Of a DNA stretch of 64,000 bases, positions 17,081 to 25,688 are shown piece by piece (position 1 is the stretch's first letter; the number at the start of each line of letters is the position of its first letter). Made by a program: the position numbers and the translations under genes. The stretch is from Neisseria sp. (GTDB lineage: Bacteria; Pseudomonadota; Gammaproteobacteria; Burkholderiales; Neisseriaceae). Location: assembly GCA_030528455.1 (NCBI GenBank), contig JAUMYW010000007.1:16931-80930 (forward strand), given 5' to 3'. The notes beneath the pieces were generated by a model, which saw only the letters and a program-made list of their open reading frames with translations, had not been told where the DNA came from and did no database searches.

Positions 17081-17626
17081 TTGATTGCAAACAAACCAAC
17101 CGCTTTCTGTGCCGCAGTAGCGGCATTACTATTGAATACCGCAGCATGGGCACAAAGTGTTACAGGCAGTGAGGCAGCTGCCGACGGCGTTGCCGGTTTA
17201 CAGGTCAAAGCCGAACCCCTGCACCGCACGGCCAATATGAGTTATAAAGTGGCCGGCAAACGTTATTATCCGATAAAGAAAGTGGCCGGTTTCAATCAAA
17301 CAGGCAAAGCCTCTTGGTATGGTCCGGGATTTCACGGACGCAAAACAGCCAGCGGCGAACGTTTCAATATGAATGCGCTGACAGCGGCACACCCTACGCT
17401 GCCTATTCCCAGCTATGCAAAAGTTACCAATTTGTCCAACGGCAAAAGCGTCATCGTAAGAATCAATGATCGCGGTCCGTTTCACGGCAGCAGGATATTG
17501 GACGTATCCAAAGCTGCCGCGCAGAGATTGGGGTTTGTTGCCGCAGGAACGGCCAATGTGAAAGTCGAACAAATCGTTCCGGGCAAACGTTCGGCTGATA
17601 TTGCGACAGAAACCAAAAGAATCTGA
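17081..17626 (+). CDS. RlpA-like double-psi beta-barrel protein
   Basis: A 181-residue exported protein with an RlpA-type double-psi beta-barrel: GKASWYGPGFHGRKTASGE, then the catalytic-type Asp in VRINDRGPF and the closing RILDVSKAAAQRLGF. RlpA proteins are septal lytic transglycosylases acting on denuded glycan. This one has a plain signal peptide (residues 1-24, ending AAWAQ) rather than a lipobox, and no SPOR domain. I chose the TTG at 17081 because it starts the signal peptide directly and has AGGAA 8 bases upstream; the ATG at 17027 in the same frame would add an acidic extension. A strong terminator follows. Confidence 0.82.
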   Translation: MIANKPTAFCAAVAALLLNTAAWAQSVTGSEAAADGVAGLQVKAEPLHRTANMSYKVAGKRYYPIKKVAGFNQTGKASWYGPGFHGRKTASGERFNMNALTAAHPTLPIPSYAKVTNLSNGKSVIVRINDRGPFHGSRILDVSKAAAQRLGFVAAGTANVKVEQIVPGKRSADIATETKRI

Positions 17627-17647
17627 TTGTTTTGAAATATAAATATC

Positions 17648-17698
17648 AATTCCCAAACAGCCGTGTTCCCATACACAACGGCTGTTTGGGAATTTTTT
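17648..17698 (+). terminator. rho-independent terminator after the RlpA-like gene
   Basis: A perfect 17-bp inverted repeat (17648-17664 and 17678-17694, core CCCAAACAGCCG) closes a 13-base loop and runs into five further T residues. It is the strongest intrinsic terminator in this part of the window. Confidence 0.9.
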
Positions 17699-17843
17699 GG
17701 TATTTTGATATGTCCCCAACATCCCCCGTTTCTTAATTGATTGCAATAAACGGAGCGGAGACAGACGGATATAGACAACAAAGAAAAGGGAAAGTCCTTG
17801 AAAGCTTTTATTTGCAGAGTTTTTTGTAGATTTGCGCAGACGT

Positions 17844-17866
17844 AAAAAAACCGCATTTTGCGGTTG
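17844..17866 (-). terminator. terminator of tRNA-Phe
   Basis: On the minus strand, directly after the tRNA CCA end, AACCGC-AAAAT-GCGGTT forms a 6-bp stem followed by a run of T, a typical short intrinsic terminator for a solitary tRNA gene. Confidence 0.75.
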
Positions 17867-17867
17867 G

Positions 17868-17943
17868 TGGTGGCCAGAGGCGGGATCGAACCGCCGACAC
17901 ACGGATTTTCAATCCGTTGCTCTACCAACTGAGCTATCTGGCC
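17868..17943 (-). tRNA. tRNA-Phe (anticodon GAA)
   Basis: Read on the minus strand, a 76-base cloverleaf: acceptor stem GGCCAGA paired with TCTGGCC, D-arm AGCTCAGTTGGTAGAGC, anticodon stem-loop with loop TTGAAAA giving anticodon GAA, and T-arm GGCGGTTCGATCCCGCC. The discriminator A and the CCA end are encoded. It stands alone between the RlpA-like gene and asd, transcribed opposite to both. Confidence 0.97.
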
Positions 17944-18224
17944 TTGTCTTGAAAGATTGCTATTAAATCAGTTTTAACGGTTTTTGGCAAGTTTTTTTTG
18001 GTGTTTTCAACGAGATTTTTTTAACTGATTGTTTATCATTTAAATTTATTTTTGGCTTTATATTTGCGGATGGTTTGGGAATCGGAAATCTTTTGGTGGG
18101 AGAATCGGGGCATATCTGTATGAAAAAATTTTAAAGGTAAAGGCTTTACTTTTCTTTGCGGCAGGTTAAAAATGGTGTTTTGTTTTTTGATTAACGATTT
18201 GTTTTGGATTGTCCGGAGAGGTTC

Positions 18225-19340
18225 ATGAAAGTTGGTTTTGTCGGTTGGCGCGGTATGGTGGGTTCTGTTTTGATGCAGCGAATGCGCGAGGAAAATGATT
18301 TTGCTTATATTCCCGAAGCATTTTTCTTTACGACTTCGAATGTGGGAGGAGCTGCACCTGATTTCGGACAAACGGAAAAATCGTTGCTGGATGCCAATAA
18401 TATTGATGAGTTGGCCAAAATGGATATTGTGGTTACTTGTCAGGGTGGAGATTATACCAAGGCGGTTTATCCTTCATTGAGGGAAAGCGGTTGGAACGGT
18501 TATTGGATTGATGCGGCTTCCAGTCTGCGCATGGCGGACGATGCGATTATCGTACTCGATCCAGTGAACCGGGATGTAATTGATGCAGCCTTGAAAGGCG
18601 GTGTGAAAAACTATGTCGGGGGTAATTGTACGGTCTCACTGATGCTTATGGCTTTGGGCGGTTTGTTCCAGAACGGTTTGGTGGAATGGGCGACCAGTAT
18701 GACCTATCAGGCGGCTTCGGGGGCTGGTGCGAAAAATATGCGCGAGTTGATCGGCGGTATGGGAGCGGTTTACGAGCAAGTAGCTGGTGAGTTGGCAGAC
18801 CCTGCCAGTGCGATTTTGGAAATTGACCGTAAGGTTGCTGACTTTCTGCGTTCGTCAGAGTACCCGAAAGACAATTTCGGCGTACCGCTTGCAGGTAGTC
18901 TGATTCCTTGGATTGATGCGGATTTGGGCAACGGCCAGTCCAAAGAAGAGTGGAAGGGTAATGTTGAAACCAATAAGATTTTGGGTGCGGACAAGCCGGT
19001 TGTGATTGACGGTTTGTGTGTTCGGGTGGGGGCAATGCGCTGCCACAGTCAGGCAATTACGTTGAAGTTGAAAAAAGATTTGCCGTTGGAAGAAATCGAG
19101 GACATTTTGGCAGGTGCGAACGATTGGGTTAAGGTGATACCGAATCAAAAAGAAGCTTCAATGCATGATTTGACTCCCGCTGCCGTAACCGGCACTTTGA
19201 CTGTGCCTGTCGGACGTATCCGCAAATTGGGTATGGGTGGCGAATACATCAGCGCGTTTACGGTAGGAGACCAATTGCTGTGGGGTGCCGCCGAACCTTT
19301 ACGCCGCATTTTGCGGATTATTTTGGGCAACTTGGATTAA
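18225..19340 (+). CDS. asd: aspartate-semialdehyde dehydrogenase
   Basis: A 371-residue NADPH-dependent enzyme that reduces aspartyl phosphate to aspartate semialdehyde, the branch point to lysine/diaminopimelate, threonine and methionine. The N-terminal nucleotide loop [11 protein letters not shown] and the catalytic Cys135 in GGNCTVSL identify it. The C-terminal half carries the substrate-binding R-rich region ([11 protein letters not shown]). The start ATG follows GGAGAGG. It is preceded by about 280 bases of AT-rich DNA without a gene. The length matches the gram-negative Asd class. Confidence 0.97.
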   Translation: MKVGFVGWRGMVGSVLMQRMREENDFAYIPEAFFFTTSNVGGAAPDFGQTEKSLLDANNIDELAKMDIVVTCQGGDYTKAVYPSLRESGWNGYWIDAASSLRMADDAIIVLDPVNRDVIDAALKGGVKNYVGGNCTVSLMLMALGGLFQNGLVEWATSMTYQAASGAGAKNMRELIGGMGAVYEQVAGELADPASAILEIDRKVADFLRSSEYPKDNFGVPLAGSLIPWIDADLGNGQSKEEWKGNVETNKILGADKPVVIDGLCVRVGAMRCHSQAITLKLKKDLPLEEIEDILAGANDWVKVIPNQKEASMHDLTPAAVTGTLTVPVGRIRKLGMGGEYISAFTVGDQLLWGAAEPLRRILRIILGNLD

Positions 19341-19473
19341 TATGGTCTAATCTGGTTTGTATTTGGTATATCGGAAGCCTGATGCCTGATTTGGGGTAGT
19401 CGGGCTTTTTAGCGGCCGTGCGGTTTTCGGGGATGCTGCAGACGGCATATTGTGTGCATGAAAGGCAGATGGA

Positions 19474-20058
19474 ATGATAGGACGCTTGACGGGAAAATTG
19501 GTAGAAAAAACACCTCCGCAGATTGTGATTGATGTTCAAGGGGTGGGATATGAAGTGGATGTATCGATGCAGACGTTTTACCGTCTGCCTGAGTTGAATG
19601 AAACTGTTCGGCTGTTTACACATCTTTCGGTGCGCGAGGATGCCCATCTTTTGTTCGGATTTGCCGAGGCGGGCGAGCGGGCGACTTTCCGGCAACTGCT
19701 TAAGGTTGGCGGTATCGGTGCGAAAACCGCTTTGGGTGTTTTGAGTGCGATGAGCGCGGAAGAGTTGGCACAGGCTGTGGCAGCCGAAGATGTGAAGCGT
19801 TTGTCCTCCGCACCAGGTATCGGCAGGAAAACAGCCGAGCGCATGATTTTGGAATTGCGGGGGAAGCTGGCTGCTGACGAGGTTCGGGACGGTTTGTTTG
19901 TATCGTCCGAGCCAGCCGATGCGGCCGACGATATAGTCAGCACGCTTTTGGCTTTGGGGTATAACGATCGCGAAGCAAGGTCGGCGGTTAAAAATATCCC
20001 AAAAGGCACAGAGGTTGGCGAAGGTGTACGTTTGGCTTTGAAAAATCTGCTTAAATAG
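19474..20058 (+). CDS. ruvA: Holliday junction branch migration protein RuvA
   Basis: A 194-residue RuvA that binds four-way junctions as a tetramer and loads RuvB. The OB-fold N-terminus [15 protein letters not shown], the helix-hairpin-helix motifs ([13 protein letters not shown] and [16 protein letters not shown]) and the flexible linker before the C-terminal RuvB-contact domain (about residue 145 on) are visible. ruvB and ruvC are not adjacent. It ends at a paired uptake-sequence terminator. Confidence 0.96.
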   Translation: MIGRLTGKLVEKTPPQIVIDVQGVGYEVDVSMQTFYRLPELNETVRLFTHLSVREDAHLLFGFAEAGERATFRQLLKVGGIGAKTALGVLSAMSAEELAQAVAAEDVKRLSSAPGIGRKTAERMILELRGKLAADEVRDGLFVSSEPADAADDIVSTLLALGYNDREARSAVKNIPKGTEVGEGVRLALKNLLK

Positions 20059-20061
20059 GCG

Positions 20062-20103
20062 ATGCCGTCTGCAACTTGTGCAATGTTTGCAGACGGCATT
20101 TTT
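20062..20103 (+). terminator. paired inverted uptake sequences after ruvA
   Basis: ATGCCGTCTGCAA (20062-20074) and TTGCAGACGGCAT (20087-20099) form a 13-bp stem followed by TTTT, so this serves both as two uptake sequences and as a terminator between ruvA and nuo. Confidence 0.8.
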
Positions 20104-20379
20104 GAGAAAAGTTTGTTGAGGCGAAATATTGGGAATTAAAAGAAATGTTAAATTTATCCGACATGATGTAAACAGAACGATAGCAGTTTTGCAAGCAAAT
20201 CACTTTGTTTTTTCAATGTAAATTTATTATAAATAGCAATCATTATCATTTAATGGTTGAATTTATTAACTTTTTTTCCAGATTTTCGATGTACTTGCTT
20301 TAAAAGAGATATGAATTTCGGTACAATACGAGAGATTTACTCTTAACTATTTACGTTAATTTATGTAGGTGCAACAGAT
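20104..20379 (+). promoter_or_regulatory. nuo operon upstream region with candidate Fur box and promoter
   Basis: This AT-rich stretch holds no gene. At 20230-20248 a 19-base window contains ATCATTATC, an exact half of the classical Fur box, with a poor left half (about 13 of 19 matches). A -10-like TACAAT lies at 20322-20327. Possible -35 elements are TTGCTT (21 bases upstream, too far) or TTTAAA (17 bases upstream, weak), so the promoter looks activator-dependent. In meningococcus the nuo genes are reported to be activated by Fur bound far upstream, which matches the geometry here (Fur site about 95 bases before the expected start). The assignment is inference from pattern. Confidence 0.5.
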
Positions 20380-20748
20380 ATGTTGGCAAACTATTTTCCT
20401 GTTTTAATCTTTCTGCTGATCGGCTTGGTGGCGGGCATTGTTTTTCTGTTGTTGGGGAATATACTCGGCCCGAAGCGTCACTATGCGGAAAAAGATGCGC
20501 CGTTTGAATGTGGTTTTGAAGCATTCGAGAATGCACGCATGAAATTTGATGTGCGCTATTACCTGGTGGCGATTCTATTTATTTTGTTCGATTTGGAAGT
20601 GGCCTTCATGATTCCTTGGGCGGTGGTGTTTAAAGAACTGCTGGCGGAGAGTGGCGGCTTTGCTTTCTGGTCGATGTTTGTGTTCATTGTTGTACTGACG
20701 GTGGGCTTTGTTTACGAATGGAAAAAAGGTGCGCTGGAATGGGAATAG
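20380..20748 (+). CDS. nuoA: NADH-quinone oxidoreductase subunit A
   Basis: A 122-residue membrane subunit of complex I, first gene of the nuo operon. It has three hydrophobic segments (about residues 6-28, 62-84, 90-112) and the conserved loop [12 protein letters not shown] carrying the Cys that becomes exposed during the active/deactive transition in homologues. It overlaps nuoB by 10 bases, which implies coupled translation. Confidence 0.97.
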   Translation: MLANYFPVLIFLLIGLVAGIVFLLLGNILGPKRHYAEKDAPFECGFEAFENARMKFDVRYYLVAILFILFDLEVAFMIPWAVVFKELLAESGGFAFWSMFVFIVVLTVGFVYEWKKGALEWE

Positions 20749-21218
20749 AAGGCGTTTTGAATAAAGGTTTTGTAACTGCCAGTGCGGATACGGTGCTTAA
20801 TTATGTGCGTACCGGTTCGCTCTGGCCGGTAACTTTCGGTTTGGCTTGTTGTGCCGTGGAGATGATGCAGGCGGGTGCGTCCCGTTACGACCTTGACCGT
20901 TTCGGTATTATTTTCCGTCCGTCTCCGCGTCAGTCGGATTTGATGATTGTTGCCGGTACTTTGTGTAACAAGATGGCTCCGGCTTTGCGTCGCGTGTACG
21001 ACCAAATGGCCGAGCCCCGCTGGGTGCTGTCTATGGGTTCTTGCGCCAATGGCGGCGGCTATTACCATTATTCCTATTCAGTGGTGCGCGGTTGCGACCG
21101 CATCGTACCGGTGGATGTCTATGTTCCGGGTTGTCCGCCGACTGCGGAGGCTCTGATTTACGGTTTGATTCAATTGCAGGGCAAAATCAAGCGCACTTGT
21201 ACGATTGCCCGAAATTAA
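20739..21218 (+). CDS. nuoB: NADH-quinone oxidoreductase subunit B
   Basis: A 159-residue peripheral-arm subunit that holds iron-sulfur cluster N2, the last carrier before quinone. The ligand cysteines appear in the CCAVEMM pair, in GSCANGGG and in [11 protein letters not shown]. The ATG at 20739 lies inside the nuoA end. An upstream in-frame ATG at 20718 would lengthen it without family similarity. Confidence 0.97.
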   Translation: MGIEGVLNKGFVTASADTVLNYVRTGSLWPVTFGLACCAVEMMQAGASRYDLDRFGIIFRPSPRQSDLMIVAGTLCNKMAPALRRVYDQMAEPRWVLSMGSCANGGGYYHYSYSVVRGCDRIVPVDVYVPGCPPTAEALIYGLIQLQGKIKRTCTIARN

Positions 21219-21228
21219 GGAGTGAGCG

Positions 21229-21816
21229 ATGCATGTAATGGATTTGCAACAAGCTGCTCAACGAATTTTGGGCGATAAAGCATCTGCTGTCGAGCTGGCT
21301 TTAGAAGAAGTAACAGTCGAATGTGCTGCTGAAAACTACATTGATGTGATGGTGCTGTTGCGCGATCATGAGGAACTACATTTCGAATCGTTGATTGATT
21401 TATGCGGCATCGATTACAGTACTTATAAAAACCAGCCTTGGTGCGGCAAACGTTTTGCAGTGGTTAGTCATTTGGTGTCGGTGAAAAACAATCAGCGTAT
21501 CCGTGTACGGGTGTGGGCGGATAACGATGATTTTCCGATTGTGGAAACCGTTACGGATATTTATAACGGTGCCGATTGGTATGAGCGCGAAGCTTATGAC
21601 TTGTACGGCATTATGTTTGACAAGCATCCGGATTTGCGCCGTATTTTGACCGATTACGGTTTTGTCGGTCATCCGTTCCGCAAAGATTTCCCGATTTCGG
21701 GTTATGTGGAAATGCATTACGACGAAGATGAAAAACGCGTTGTTTACCGTCCGGTCAGCATCGAGCCGCGCGAAATTACACCGCGCATTGTCCGTGAGGA
21801 GAACTTCGGTGGCTAA
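21229..21816 (+). CDS. nuoC: NADH-quinone oxidoreductase subunit C
   Basis: A 195-residue hydrophilic subunit of the peripheral arm. The family signature [20 protein letters not shown] spans the 30-kDa-subunit motif, followed by [22 protein letters not shown]. The ATG at 21229 is chosen because AAGGAG is 6 bases upstream; a second ATG at 21238 is too far. It is separate from nuoD, not fused as in Escherichia coli. Confidence 0.96.
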   Translation: MHVMDLQQAAQRILGDKASAVELALEEVTVECAAENYIDVMVLLRDHEELHFESLIDLCGIDYSTYKNQPWCGKRFAVVSHLVSVKNNQRIRVRVWADNDDFPIVETVTDIYNGADWYEREAYDLYGIMFDKHPDLRRILTDYGFVGHPFRKDFPISGYVEMHYDEDEKRVVYRPVSIEPREITPRIVREENFGG

Positions 21817-23065
21817 TAAATTAAGAAATTATACAATTAACTTTGGTCCGCAACACCCCGCAGCCCATGGCGTATTGCGTATGGTGTTGGAGTTGGACGG
21901 TGAAACCATTGTGCGTGCAGATCCGCATATTGGTCTCTTGCACCGAGGTACCGAGAAACTGGCAGAAACCCGAACTTATCTGCAAGCTTTGCCTTATATG
22001 GATCGTTTGGATTATGTATCCATGATGTGTAACGAGCAGGCTTATTGTTTGGCGGTTGAGAAGCTGGCGAATATTAATGTTCCTGAGCGTGCCCAATATA
22101 TTCGTGTGATGTTTGCCGAAGTCACCCGTATCCTGAATCATCTGATGGGTATCGGTGCTCATGCTTTGGATATTGGTGCTATGACTGTGTTCCTTTATGC
22201 TTTCCGTGAGCGCGAAGAGCTGATGGATTTGTATGAAGCCGTTTCAGGCGCACGTATGCACGCTGCGTATTTCCGTCCGGGCGGTGTATACCGCGATTTG
22301 CCCGATTTCATGCCTAAATACGAGTCGAGCAAATTTCGCAATGCTAAAGTTTTGAAGAAGTTGAACGAGTCGCGCGAAGGTACGATGTTGGATTTTATCG
22401 AAGCCTTTACCGAGCGTTTCCCTTCTTGCGTGGATGAATACGAAAGCCTGCTCACCGACAACCGCATTTGGAAACAGCGTACCGTCGGTATTGGCGTGGT
22501 TTCTCCCGAACGTGCTCTGCAAAAAGGTTTTACCGGTGTGATGTTGCGCGGTTCGGGCATTGAGTGGGATATCCGTAAAAAAGCCCCGTATGACGCTTAT
22601 GCCAAAGTCGATTTCGATATTCCCGTAGGTTTGAACGGCGATTGTTACGACCGTTATTTGTGCCGTATTGCAGAAATGCGCGAATCCAATCGGATTATCA
22701 AACAATGTGTACAGTGGCTGCGTGCCAATCCCGGTCCGGTGATTACCGATAATCATAAATTTGCACCGCCGAAGCGCACTGAAATCAAAACCGGTATGGA
22801 AGATTTGATTCACCACTTCAAACTGTTTACCGAAGGTATGCATGTTCCCGAAGGTGAAACATACAGCGCAGTCGAGCATCCGAAAGGCGAATTCGGCATT
22901 TATATGGTTTCGGACGGAGCAAACAAACCTTACCGTTTGAAAATCCGCGCACCCGGCTTCGCCCACCTGCAGGGCATGGATGAAATGGCACGTGGCCATA
23001 TGTTGGCCGACGTGGTGGCGATTATCGGTACGCAAGACATCGTATTCGGGGAGGTAGACCGCTAA
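21809..23065 (+). CDS. nuoD: NADH-quinone oxidoreductase subunit D
   Basis: A 418-residue subunit forming the quinone pocket with NuoB, derived from the hydrogenase large subunit. The N-terminal GPQHPAAHG motif with the quinone-site His is present, as are [10 protein letters not shown] and the C-terminal DIVFGEVDR. The start is GTG at 21809, with AGGAG 11 bases before and an 8-base overlap with nuoC. The same frame continues upstream to an ATG at 21662, but that lies within nuoC. Its stop overlaps the nuoE start. Confidence 0.96.
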   Translation: MANKLRNYTINFGPQHPAAHGVLRMVLELDGETIVRADPHIGLLHRGTEKLAETRTYLQALPYMDRLDYVSMMCNEQAYCLAVEKLANINVPERAQYIRVMFAEVTRILNHLMGIGAHALDIGAMTVFLYAFREREELMDLYEAVSGARMHAAYFRPGGVYRDLPDFMPKYESSKFRNAKVLKKLNESREGTMLDFIEAFTERFPSCVDEYESLLTDNRIWKQRTVGIGVVSPERALQKGFTGVMLRGSGIEWDIRKKAPYDAYAKVDFDIPVGLNGDCYDRYLCRIAEMRESNRIIKQCVQWLRANPGPVITDNHKFAPPKRTEIKTGMEDLIHHFKLFTEGMHVPEGETYSAVEHPKGEFGIYMVSDGANKPYRLKIRAPGFAHLQGMDEMARGHMLADVVAIIGTQDIVFGEVDR

Positions 23066-23538
23066 TGTTATCTGCTGAATCTTTAAAACAAATTGATGTG
23101 GAATTGTCCAAATATCCGGCTGACCAACGCCGTTCCGCCATTATGGGCGCACTGCGTATTGCTCAAACCGAATTGCGTTATCTTGCGCCAGAAACCATTG
23201 AGTTTGTTGCCGACTATGTCGGCATTGCGCCTGCGGCAGCGTACGAAGTGGCCACTTTCTACAACATGTATGACTTAAAACCGGTCGGCAAATACAAACT
23301 GACCGTGTGCACCAACCTGCCTTGCGCTTTGCGCGGCGGTGTGAATGCAGCCGATTATCTGAAGAACAAACTCGGTATCGGTTTCGGCGAGACAACTGCA
23401 GACGGCCTCTATACCCTGGTAGAAGGCGAGTGTATGGGGGCTTGCGGCGATGCCCCCGTGATGTTGGTGAACAACCACAAAATGTGCAGCTTTATGACTG
23501 AAGAAGCCATTGAGAAAAAATTGGCGGAGTTGCAGTAA
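23065..23538 (+). CDS. nuoE: NADH-quinone oxidoreductase subunit E
   Basis: A 157-residue thioredoxin-fold subunit with the [2Fe-2S] cluster N1a. The four ligand cysteines are in CTNLPC and in GECMGACGDAPV. The start overlaps the nuoD stop (TAATG). It is followed not by nuoF but by a 760-base insertion containing an unrelated gene. Confidence 0.96.
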   Translation: MLSAESLKQIDVELSKYPADQRRSAIMGALRIAQTELRYLAPETIEFVADYVGIAPAAAYEVATFYNMYDLKPVGKYKLTVCTNLPCALRGGVNAADYLKNKLGIGFGETTADGLYTLVEGECMGACGDAPVMLVNNHKMCSFMTEEAIEKKLAELQ

Positions 23539-23649
23539 GGGCTGCCAGAAAGGCAAAAGGTCGTCTGATAAAATAGTAAACAGTGGTCAAACTCTTGAGT
23601 CCGACTACAAAACTGGGAATCATGTTTTTCTTTTAAAGAAAGATGAAAA

Positions 23650-24090
23650 ATGAATTTTTGGCATATGCAAATGCACCCAACTGATGAGATGGAGTTTTCT
23701 CAAAATATTGATTGGATTTTGGAACACAAAAAAATTATTGGATTGGGACAGTGGGATAGCGGTAAAGAGCAAATTAATCAATTTATTAATGATATTCAAG
23801 TTAATGATATTGTTGCATTGAAACGTGGCGGAAAGTTAATTGCACTTGTTCAGGTTATAGGTGGAGCATATAAAGTAACTGATGATACAAATCCTGATAC
23901 TGCTTGGATAGTTAATCGTCGTCCTATCCGTGTTCTAGATTGGGCAATAGAGGAACGCACTTTGCCACAACCGCGTGGTACATTAAATCGTTGTGCAAGT
24001 AATGATGTTGAGACTACTAAAATTATTAAAGACTGGTATCAGCGGGTTGTGAAATCATTTGAAAAACGTAAATTAGATTTGAGGGTTTAG
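23650..24090 (+). CDS. hypothetical protein, possibly EVE/PUA-like fold, inserted in nuo operon
   Basis: A 146-residue protein of visibly lower GC and different codon use than the nuo genes on either side. I do not recognise a named family with certainty. The pattern NFWHMQMHP at the start, IIGLGQWDSG near residue 30, NDIVALKRGGKLIALVQVIGG near 50-70 and RRPIRVLDW near 93 is suggestive of EVE/PUA-like domains, which bind modified bases and often travel with restriction systems. The N-terminal aromatic residues and the GxG-W segment fit that idea, but the call is inference. The ribosome site is weak (AAGAAAG). It lies in the same direction as nuo, so it is probably transcribed with it. Confidence 0.6.
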   Translation: MNFWHMQMHPTDEMEFSQNIDWILEHKKIIGLGQWDSGKEQINQFINDIQVNDIVALKRGGKLIALVQVIGGAYKVTDDTNPDTAWIVNRRPIRVLDWAIEERTLPQPRGTLNRCASNDVETTKIIKDWYQRVVKSFEKRKLDLRV

Positions 24091-24101
24091 TGGGTAATAA
24101 A

Positions 24102-24165
24102 GCCGTAGGTCGGATTCAAGAATCTCAACCTACAAAACGTCAAAGGTGTTCGAATCCACTACGGC
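24102..24165. repeat. dyad element bounded by GCCGTAG/CTACGGC in nuoE-nuoF insertion
   Basis: A 64-base element is closed by a perfect 7-bp inverted repeat. Inside lies a second imperfect hairpin (GTAGGT at 24105 with ACCTAC at 24128), and near the 3' side the string TTCGAATCC. The inner hairpin resembles a degenerate copy of the GTCGGATTC/GAATCCGAC repeat scattered in Neisseria intergenic DNA. The tRNA-like look (7-bp closing stem plus TTCGAAT) is incomplete because the T-stem does not pair well. Confidence 0.5.
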
Positions 24166-24298
24166 GAAGCATTTTAAACACTTTAAAAAAACGCTTTTCA
24201 GACAGGCATAACAAAACAAACAATAAGTACATACGCACAACAGCAGTTGGGCGGTAAAGTAAAAAGATTGAAGAAGTTAACCGATTAGGGCTAAGCAA

Positions 24299-25594
24299 AT
24301 GGCTATTTATCAATCAGGCGTGATTTTTGAGAACGTCGATACCCATAATCCGAGCTGCTGGAAGCTGGACGAATACGTTAAGCGCGGCGGTTATCAGGCT
24401 TTGCGCAAAATCCTGACTGAAAACATGTCGCAAGACGATGTGATTTCAGAAGTAAAAACCTCGGGTCTGCGCGGCCGTGGCGGTGCGGGCTTTCCCACCG
24501 GTTTGAAATGGAGCTTTATGCCCCGTTCTTTCCCCGGTGCGAAATACGTTGTCTGCAACACCGACGAAGGCGAACCCGGCACATTCAAAGACCGCGACAT
24601 CATCAACTTCAACCCGCATTCTTTGATTGAGGGCATGATTATTGCCGGTTACGCGATGGGTGCCGAAGCGGGTTACAACTATATCCACGGCGAGATTTTC
24701 GAAGGCTATCAACGCTTTGAAGCCGCCTTGCAGGAAGCACGCGATGCGGGCTTCTTAGGCAAAAACATCATGGGCACGGACTTCTCATTCGAGCTGTTTG
24801 CCCATCATGGTTACGGCGCATATATCTGCGGCGAAGAAACCGCTTTGCTGGAATCGTTGGAAGGCAAAAAAGGCCAGCCGCGCTTCAAACCGCCGTTCCC
24901 CGCTTCATACGGCCTGTACGGCAAGCCAACCACCATCAACAACACCGAAACCTTTGCTTCCGTGCCGTTTATTATCCGCGACAGCGGTCAGGCGTTTGCC
25001 GACAAAGGCATTGAAAACGCAGGCGGCACTAAGCTGTTTTCCATTTCCGGCCATGTTGAACGCCCGGGCAACTATGAAGTGCCGCTGGGTACGCCGTTTG
25101 CCAAACTGCTGGAAATGGCCGGCGGCATGAAAGACGGCAAAAAACTCAAAGCCGTGATTCCCGGCGGTTCGTCTGCTCCGGTATTGCCTGCCGACATCAT
25201 GATGAGCCTGAACATGGACTACGATTCCATAGCCAAAGCAGGTTCCATGCTCGGTTCGGGCGCGGTGATTGTGATGGACGAAGACGTATGTATGGTGAAA
25301 GCGCTGGAGCGTTTGAGCTATTTCTACTACGAAGAATCATGCGGCCAATGTACCCCGTGTCGCGAGGGTACCGGCTGGTTGTACCGCGTAGTCCACCGCA
25401 TTGCCGAAGGCAAAGGCCGCCCCGAAGACTTGGATTTGCTGGATTCGGTCGGCAACAATATGGCAGGCCGCACCATTTGCGCCTTGGCCGATGCCGCCGT
25501 GTTCCCCGTGCGCAGCTTTACCAAGCATTTCCGCCACGAGTTTGAACACTATATCAAGCACGGCGGTCCGGCTAAAGCACATAAATGGTGCTGA
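24299..25594 (+). CDS. nuoF: NADH-quinone oxidoreductase subunit F
   Basis: A 431-residue subunit that binds NADH and FMN and holds cluster N3. The glycine-rich NADH/FMN segment [13 protein letters not shown], the FMN block [14 protein letters not shown] and the cluster ligands in [12 protein letters not shown] are visible. It follows the inserted gene by 208 bases. The gap to nuoG (94 bases) carries one uptake sequence and a possible hairpin (CTGCCG at 25624 with CGGCAG further on) but no gene. Confidence 0.97.
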   Translation: MAIYQSGVIFENVDTHNPSCWKLDEYVKRGGYQALRKILTENMSQDDVISEVKTSGLRGRGGAGFPTGLKWSFMPRSFPGAKYVVCNTDEGEPGTFKDRDIINFNPHSLIEGMIIAGYAMGAEAGYNYIHGEIFEGYQRFEAALQEARDAGFLGKNIMGTDFSFELFAHHGYGAYICGEETALLESLEGKKGQPRFKPPFPASYGLYGKPTTINNTETFASVPFIIRDSGQAFADKGIENAGGTKLFSISGHVERPGNYEVPLGTPFAKLLEMAGGMKDGKKLKAVIPGGSSAPVLPADIMMSLNMDYDSIAKAGSMLGSGAVIVMDEDVCMVKALERLSYFYYEESCGQCTPCREGTGWLYRVVHRIAEGKGRPEDLDLLDSVGNNMAGRTICALADAAVFPVRSFTKHFRHEFEHYIKHGGPAKAHKWC

Positions 25595-25688
25595 TGCCGT
25601 CTGCAGGAATTAAGTGAAGACCGTGCTGCCGAAACGGGCAGCGGTCTGATAAACAGAAATTTTAAAAATCGGTAACTAGGAAGCAACC

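Noticed and set aside
24102-24165. A tRNA gene
   Set aside because: Closing stem and TTCGAAT are present, but the T-stem does not pair, no anticodon arm can be drawn, and the length (64) is too short. Kept only as a dyad element.
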